Shown here one piece after another: positions 57,601 through 64,000 of a stretch of 64,000 bases of DNA. The stretch comes from Diplosphaera chodatii. Lineage: Eukaryota; Chlorophyta; Trebouxiophyceae; Prasiolales; Stichococcaceae. The stretch is taken from NCBI GenBank assembly GCA_032358165.1, contig JAALGY010000011.1, forward strand, positions 1,240,001 through 1,304,000, given 5' to 3'. The notes beneath the pieces are model-generated. The model searched no databases, was not told the DNA's origin, and saw only the letters and a list, made by a program, of their open reading frames with translations. The translations under genes and the position numbers were made by a program. How positions within the stretch are numbered: position 1 is the stretch's first letter; each line of letters begins with the position of its first letter.

Positions 57601-60600
57601 CTGCACAGGGGATGCACACGAGGCCGGTGTCCATCAAGAAGGTGACGCAGTACAGCGCCAACTGGGTGAAGAGCCAGAGCCGCATGAGCAGCACCAGCAA
57701 CCAGGAGACCTGGCGCGCCGACATCGCCGGCCGCGTGGTGTTCGACCTGCTGCGCCAGGTGCACCCTAATAACATAGATGTGGCTGGTGAGTGCTCCGGG
57801 CAATCCTCCACCGACCCTCCCGCCAGAAGAGTTTGACACCCCTGCACAGCGGCAGCCGCTTGATGTGCTTTGGGTGTTCAGTGGCCAAACACAAGGCTGA
57901 ATTGTCCTGCACGCACAGATACTCACCGCATGCAACCTGGCGAGCTTCAGCCTGGTGGACGCCTGCCAAAGCCTGCTGGGCCGCAGGCTGGAGGTGCTGC
58001 CGCCCTCAGTCACCGCGGCGCTCGCCGGCCTCGCGCAGCCGCCCCCGGTCCTCACCACCGTCTCGTGAGTCTGCTGCCCCGCCGTGCTGCTGGTGCCGTT
58101 TTCAGTGAGGTTTCCGGCAAAGTATGTGCGAGTGCATGATTGAGAAGGTCATAAGACTGAAAAGCCTGAAAGAGCTCGTACAGTCGGTGCCTCCCAAAAC
58201 CCCTGTTTCCAGAGACAGAGCACATGATGCATGCAGGTTTGACGGTGATGCAGGCGCCATGCGGCTGGCTGCATACTCTGCCTCGCGTGCAGCAGCGGTG
58301 TTTGCGCTGCTGGGTCGCATGTCCATCCTGGCGGAGTCTGTGGAGCTGGCGCGTGCGACTGGGCTCACCCTGGCCAATGTACTGTACAATGCCCAGGTCA
58401 GGAATTAATTTTTGTTAGGCGCTGCGCATCTGTAATGCTGCAGAAACACAACTGTCGGTCTGCAGGCTGATCCTCTCTTCATGCCGTTCATTACTGAGGC
58501 AGCCCATGCGGGTGGTGATATTGCTTGCATGCGTCGGCACCCAGGGAGCAGGGTTTTGCATGGGTTTGCAGATGATCAGGACCTGGAGCTTGTTGCTGCG
58601 CAATGCTCAGCGGCAGGGGTACATGGTCAGCGGCCGGGTGGACCCGCAGCAGCTGCAGGAGTCGCCGTACCTGATGCACCCCGTGGAAGCGGGTGCACAG
58701 TTGACTGCCCATGACTATGCACAGGCCGGTCATATAAGTTGCTCAAATAGATTGCAAAAGGTGCAAAAGGGAGAGGGGCACACCCATGAGCGCTGAGACG
58801 GCTTCATGTGATGCAGGGACCACTGGCTTGTACCGGACGCCTGTCTGCATCCTCGACTTCGCCAGCCTGTGCGACTTGCACTGCACACCAGCGATGCGCA
58901 TTACGTTCCTGCTTCTCCTGCTGTGGCGCCTCAGCTTCGTGCATCTTGCATGACCCAGCCACTTGCGAAGCTGCATGCACCTGCAGGTATCCCTCCTTGT
59001 TTCGGGCGCACAATCTGTGCTACACAACGCTGCTGCACCCAGACGATGTGGCCGATCTGCCAGCCGACGATATCATAACCACACCCACTGGTGCGCTGTT
59101 GCATTATCAGCTCGGAAAAATTGCCAGCACCAGCCGGTCTTGTGCTGAAGCGCTGTGACATCATCGTTCTGATAACCTGCAGGTGACAAGTTTGTCAAGC
59201 CCAGCGTGCGCAAGGGTGTTCTCCCCAGCATCCTGGCAGCTCTCATCCAGGTGTGCACTGGTTCCGCATTGGGCTCATGCCGTACCACGGTTGCTGCCAG
59301 CAGTGGAAGATCGATCAAGCTCTCACACAGAGTCGATGCTTACAGGCGCGCACTGCAACAAAAGCGATGCTGAAAGAGGCACCAGACCCGGCACGGCGGG
59401 CGGTACTGGACAGCCGGCAGAAGGCGCTGAAGGTGCCCGAGCAGCAAGTGTCCTCCACATTGTTGGGTCGCGCAGCACACGCAAGTCCTTATACATGTGC
59501 CGAGGACAGGCTGGTTCAGGACCGCTTGCAATACAAACCATGTTGCTGTTCCTGTTTGACGTGTGACTGTGGGCGTGCAGCTGTGCGCAAACGCGCTGTA
59601 TGGCTTCACGGGCGCACAGACGTCGATGCTGCAGTGCCTGCCGCTGGCGGACTCCTGTCTGGCAATGGGGGCAGCCTCCACCCGACGTGCTGTGGAAGTC
59701 ATCCATGAGCTGGCTGCTGATGGTGTGCTAAACACCTGACATCGGCAGCAGGTTGTATCGATGTTGTTTTTGGGGTGCCTCGGCAGCGGCAGTCCCACCA
59801 CAACTGAGGATGTGATAAGCTAATGACGGCACCCAACCTGCGGTTTGCAGGCAGGCTGGGGCCCAAAGGGTCCTCGGCACGCGTCATCTACGGACAGACA
59901 GACAGCGTGTTTGTGCACCTCCCCGACTGCACCGCTGCGGAGGCGGTCAGCCTGGGCCAGCAGATCGGCACCCTGGCCAGCCAGGCATTCCCTCCAGAGA
60001 TGAAGCTCGCATTTGAGAAGGTGCCCCTCGCTGTGCGCACATGAGAGACCGCAAATTGCAACAAACACTCTGCTCCTGTTGCGATGCTTTCGGCTGTCCT
60101 GCACTGCTGATGCACCATGGCTCTGCAACCTGCTGTGCAGGTGTTGTCGCCATTCCTGCTGCTGCACGTCAACCGCTATGCAGGTGCGACATCTCCTGCC
60201 GTCATCTTGCGTGCGGTGACAGGAGCCAAGGCTCATGCATCACAACCGGAAACCAAGCTGTGCAGGGCGTGCCTTCGAGACGGAGGCGGAGGTGGCGGAG
60301 GGGCGCGCGCAGATGCTAGTGAAGGGGCTGAAGAGCATGTGGCGCATGGCGCCCGGCATCCTGCGCTCCACCCTGGGCGGCGCCGTCCACCGCATCATCC
60401 TCGACGACGACGTGGAGGTGAGCCGCGCTTTTGTGCAGTCAGCATGGTTGCGTTAGCAGCCGCATCCATCTGGGACAAGTGACGCAAAATGTACTGCTAC
60501 TGCTGCTTCCAAGGCCAACATGTGGCGACTAGGCATGCCACACAGAGCAATCATATCTGCTGCAAGTGATGCATCGAAACCACGTGACCCACTTCCAAGT

Positions 60601-62402
60601 CAGCGCTTGAATCTGTGGTGCGCAGGCAGCAGTGTCCTGGGTTGAGCACGAAGTGCGGCGACTGCTCAGCGGCGGCTGCGAGCTGTGGGAGCTCATCATG
60701 ACGGTGTGCATGCTGTTGCCCTGTTACAGGGCAAGGGGTTTCCGTGTGCAGCAGTGACGACGTCGCACTTGTGCATACCACGTCAAGTCAATTTTGAGGT
60801 TTCTTGCTATCTTGTCAGGGCGGCCTGTGGCGCGTCACAGGGTCCCAAGTCGCTGCTGCTGCTGAAGGTAAGTTCTCAGGGGCACACTCCAACTTACGGT
60901 TGTAGCGCTGTCGTGACAATACGTGACAAATACATTGCAGCGCCTTGGTACTTATTACAGCAACTGGAATGCCGACAGTCCGTGTGGCGCAGGGGGTGGC
61001 GAGGAGATGCGTGGACCACATGCAGCCCTCGCAGCACGGCTGGCACAGCGCGACCCTGGCCGCAGTTTTGTGCTTGGTGCGGTGACCCGGCTGCCTGCTT
61101 GCACAGTGATTGGGGTGGGGTTCAGACGCTTCATCAGCTGAACGCGGGGCGGATGGGCTGACACCCACAGCGTGTTCCCCGCAGGCGAGAGGATACAGTA
61201 TGTCCTGCTGCCAGGGACCCGGCTGCAGGACGATGCCAGCGAGGACCCGCTGACAGCAGCAAAGGCGGGCGCGACAGGCGCCGCCGAGCTGTACTGGAAG
61301 CAGAAGATGGTGCCGTCCATTAAGGAGGTGTTCGCCACCTGCCTGTCCTCAGACGCCCTGCAGGTGACCAGACGCTGCCCCACGGGTGACGCTGCACAAA
61401 GTGCTGCGGTGGACCGTGTGTGTCTTTGCGCTGGCCATTGGTACAGCATTCGCACTCGTGGTTGGTTCGCCTTCGGTCCACACGGGGGCGCGATGGTGCG
61501 ACGGCACGTGCTGCAACGTTCATGTGTCGCAGGCGCTGCTGACGGGGCCGCACACCACGGTGCGGGAGGACCCGGCGTTCACGGGCGCACAGGCTGCGCC
61601 GCCCAGCGGCAAGGACGGCGGCCGGCAGACCGCGCTGAAGACCTTCTTCCGGTCCAAGGTGCCCATTTGCACACACTATCGCATCTGTGGTCTTACAACT
61701 GCACGCGGACTGTGCGGCGCGTGCTGCATGTCCAAACTTCTCGACAGTGGTGTCGTTGCCGGTGTGTTGGGACTTGCGACCTGCTGCGGGCGCAGGTGCG
61801 GTGTCTGGGCGGGTGCAGGCGCACAGTGGACGCGCCACCCGGCGGCGTGCCGCCCCCCCTGTGCAGCTTCTGCGCCGCAGAGGAGGGCAAGGCCGCCGAG
61901 GTGCAAGAGCCCTGCACTGCAGCAAACGGGCTGCCGCGATCACGGCAACTGTTGGAAGCACATTGTGTATTGAGGTTTTGTCCCCCCGGTGGTCATGCCA
62001 TACAATCATCAGGCTGCCACAAGCGGTGTCATGGGACACAGGTGTGGATCGGACTGACAGATCGCATCAACGACGTACGGCATCGGCAACGCTTGGCGGT
62101 GTCCACCTGCGTGCGCTGCCACAGCGGCGGCATGATGGGGCCGGTCGCATGCGAGAATGGGTGCGGGTCCTCTGTACAGCATGCTCCTGCCATGTCCGGT
62201 GTGCAGGCTAATGGAAGCATTGAGGCCGGACGATCATTGTGTGACACCCGGGCTTGCGGCACAATGTGTTTGCGTCAAGTTACTGAAGTTGTGGAAGTTG
62301 TGTGCTGACCGCAGCGAGTGCCCGGTGCTGTTCTCACGCTTGGCGGCCACCAAGCGCTTGGACACACTGCTCAAGGCGCAAGAGCGCCTAGATGACTGGT
62401 GA
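54665..62402 (+). CDS. DNA polymerase delta catalytic-subunit-like protein with degenerate active sites
   Basis: A B-family polymerase with the full POLD1 order over about 7.7 kb. ATG 54665 gives a basic N-terminus (FRSRKAAKRP), then FMVTNIDEEANGRFHLWGVT and INDFRPYFLIAAP. The exonuclease domain shows LRLLTMDVVL at exo I, DPDAFVLFE|VKDTL at exo II and RLAAYSASRAAA at exo III, against FDIEC, GYNxxNFD and YxxxD in active enzymes. ARATGLTLANVLYNAQ follows. Polymerase motifs: A is CILDFASLYPSLFRAHNLCY (intact), then FVKPSVRKGVLPSILAALI; B is KLCANALYGFTGAQTS (intact); C is VIYGQTDSVFV, not YGDTDS. KKRY reads VNRY and VRRD reads MWRM. The C-terminus has CysA (CLGGC...CSFC) and CysB (CVRC ... CENGEC), ending AQERLDDW. 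The frame is open across all exons, so this is a gene rather than a decayed copy. Pol zeta (REV3) was considered; thumb and exo-region wording fit delta better. Confidence 0.88.
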
Positions 62403-63211
62403 CACCTACCGATTAGCCTATGCAGGCGGCTGAATGATCTGTTGAACTTCGTCTTCTCTGGCTGATCAGCGACCCGAATCAGATTGTGCTGCCCAAAGTT
62501 GAACTGCATTGATTGCCGATGTGGCCATGTAGATATCCTCCAGGATGACTGTTGCAAGCACGGTTGTAGAACACTTTTGTTTGTGAGACGAACAAGTCTG
62601 TGACACAATCACATCATGAAATTTTGGGACACACTGGACCCAGAACACACGCGGGGCTTGAAGCATGCGCTCCATCCAACAATCAACAAACCAAGAGCGA
62701 GGCTGAACGACAGATATTTGCGCATTCCCACATGCTGACATGCGATGCCACAGGCTCAGATGTCGAACGCATCGCTCTTGAAGGCAAGCTCCTGCAAATG
62801 CAGAATCACCGTCAGAGGCCAGTAGTGGGCTCAGAATGTGTCTTCATGTTACTGAGAATACAAGACTACCAGCAGGCTCCTCAAGCATCACCTGGTCCCG
62901 CAGGGTCTGCACATGTTTGAGAACACCACATATCAGTGATCCAGCAGCCGTGATGTCACGACCTCATGACAACCTTGCAGCACAGCCATGCAAGCAGCAC
63001 GGTCATGCATGTAAGGCAGCGGCATGCCGCACCACAAAGCGTGCCGCCCTGGCCCGCTTTCTCCGCCGAATGATAACACAGCACCTGCACACACAGCATT
63101 GGACCCCCTTGCATCGGTGCCTCGCATTGGTGCCTCGCACATGCAACTTCCACATTGCCAACACAGCACACGCAGTCGCCAAAGACGGCTCCAATCCGTG
63201 GTGAGGCTGCC
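62403..63211. other. Convergent intergenic region after the polymerase-like gene
   Basis: About 810 bp, AT-richer than the coding parts, with no frame I trust. Both 3' UTRs should lie here. I find no repeat longer than a few units. Confidence 0.4.
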
Positions 63212-63758
63212 TCACCCGGTGATACCCAGCGCAATAACAACCACAATCACAATGGCCGCAACCCACGACACGTTCCGATGCCCATTGTACTCTGCTGCAA
63301 TTGCATCCTTGAAGCTCAGCGGCGGGGGTGCCGGCGCGCTGTAAAAGAAAATGATACACGGATCTGAACCAAGCTTGAAGTCTGCACGTGCATCTGTTAA
63401 GCGCATGGGTGCATGGGCATGGTGCAGAGATGTCCTGTTGGCGGCATGCATTGCAGCACCTGCTGGACTTGGCTGCCGTGGGCGCATTGGTTGCTGTGCG
63501 CGCTGCTGTGGGCGCACGCGTTGGCGCGCTGGTGCGCACCGTCGTGGCTGTGGGCGAACTGCCATCCTGCGTGCCTGGTGCATCACTGGTGGGCCCCGTC
63601 GCCGTGTCAGCATCGGGTGCTGCTGCTGATGACGTGCTATTGGTGGGCGACGACGTAGACTGCGCCCCTGCCATTGCTGCGCCTTGCAGCATGAACAAAG
63701 CTGCCAGCAGTATTCCTGCCACTAGTGTCGGCACCTGCTGACCCTTTCTGCGCCTCAT
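63212..63758 (-). CDS. Small signal-peptide / membrane protein of unknown function
   Basis: ATG 63758 begins MRRRKGQQVPTLVAGILLAA followed by LFMLQGAAMAGAQ, a clear signal peptide with an Ala-x-Ala-like cleavage region. A Ser/Thr/Pro/Ala-rich stretch of about 70 residues follows (TSSPTNSTSSAAAPDADTAT), typical of O-glycosylated cell-wall or surface proteins. A second minus-strand segment, about 63400-63212, reads RADFKLGSDPCIIFFYSAPA then SFKDAIAAEYNGHRNVSWVA and a hydrophobic helix AAIVIVVVIALGITG at the C-terminus. The two parts are in different frames; a donor giving the right phase is not obvious, so the exon junction is unresolved. I know no family match. A single-pass surface protein is an inference. 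Confidence 0.55.
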
Positions 63759-64000
63759 CGCTGCAACCCTGTTGTGTGCACTTGCCGAGGAACTTTGCGG
63801 CTCACCGCTAAATCGAGTTGCACCACGAGAGGATGTGCCTGCTGCAACAGGTGGGTGTGCTGGGGCGAGTGCCACCGGGCTCACTTAGTACTGGCGTCGT
63901 GTACTCTCCCACCTCGTACTTTGCGGTGGACAAGCCAATATGGCAATATGACTGGCAATCTGGCATGCATGGAAGAGATGTGCAAGGTTGCAAGCCAGGG

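Noticed and set aside
54665..62402. Identification of the polymerase-like gene as Pol zeta (REV3)
   Set aside because: FVKPSVRKGVLP and the lack of exonuclease residues fit REV3, but HNLCYTTLL, YGFTGAQ, the helix around ARATGLTLANVL, the FGVT-like N-terminus and the C-terminal ending match Pol delta better. A tree is needed to settle it.
1..64000. CRISPR arrays, insertion sequences, operons, riboswitches or rRNA genes
   Set aside because: None seen; intron-rich genes of known eukaryotic families fill the window. I could not scan rigorously for tRNA or snoRNA genes by eye.

Overview
This is nuclear DNA from a GC-rich, intron-dense green alga. A trebouxiophyte-type chlorophyte is likely; the species cannot be named from the sequence. 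The evidence is plastid-targeted plant-type enzymes (uroporphyrinogen decarboxylase, tocopherol/plastoquinone methyltransferase VTE3, plastid FAD synthetase RibF, a PsbS-like membrane protein), short GT-AG introns that usually end in tgcag, and TGTAA, the chlorophyte poly(A) signal, at several gene ends. I see no bacterial operons, CRISPR arrays, rRNA genes or transposons, and I recognised no tRNA genes. Exon boundaries were read by eye and are approximate unless a splice site is quoted.

Layout. 1-3.5 kb: UROD (-, cut by the window edge), divergent from VTE3 (+). 3.8-16.3 kb: APC1, the largest anaphase-promoting-complex subunit (-). 16.8-21.2 kb: an RBBP6/Mpe1-like DWNN protein (-) with no recognisable RING. 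21.6-22.3 kb: single-exon PsbS-like four-helix protein (+). 22.6-24.4 kb: fibrillarin (-). 25-29.9 kb: SART3-like U4/U6 recycling factor (+) with an unusual RGG tail. 30.2-31.2 kb: organellar ribosomal protein uS17 (-), divergent from Pescadillo (+, 31.6-35.7 kb). 36.2-41.9 kb: copper P1B-ATPase (+). 42-44.6 kb: SBDS (-), divergent from pyrroline-5-carboxylate reductase (+, 45-47.4 kb). 48.1-48.5 kb: conserved unknown (+). 48.7-50.5 kb: HAD-IIA phosphatase (-). 51.1-52.5 kb: GAS41/YAF9 YEATS protein (+). 52.6-54.4 kb: RibF (-). 54.7-62.4 kb: DNA polymerase delta catalytic-subunit-like gene (+). 63.2-63.8 kb: small secreted or membrane protein (-).

The genes alternate strands, giving many divergent pairs that share 270-600 bp promoters. 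Between 22.6 and 44.6 kb there is a loose cluster of ribosome and RNP biogenesis genes: fibrillarin, SART3, uS17, Pescadillo and SBDS.

The most striking object is the polymerase-delta-like gene. It keeps the whole B-family domain order, from the N-terminal domain through to a C-terminal cysteine-rich iron-sulfur motif. It has nevertheless lost most exonuclease residues and the first aspartate of polymerase motif C, and its KKRY and VRRD boxes are changed. It reads as an intact but possibly inactive polymerase paralogue. Other oddities are the RING-less DWNN protein, the single-RRM SART3 with RGG repeats, and an AT-rich intron in the reductase gene.
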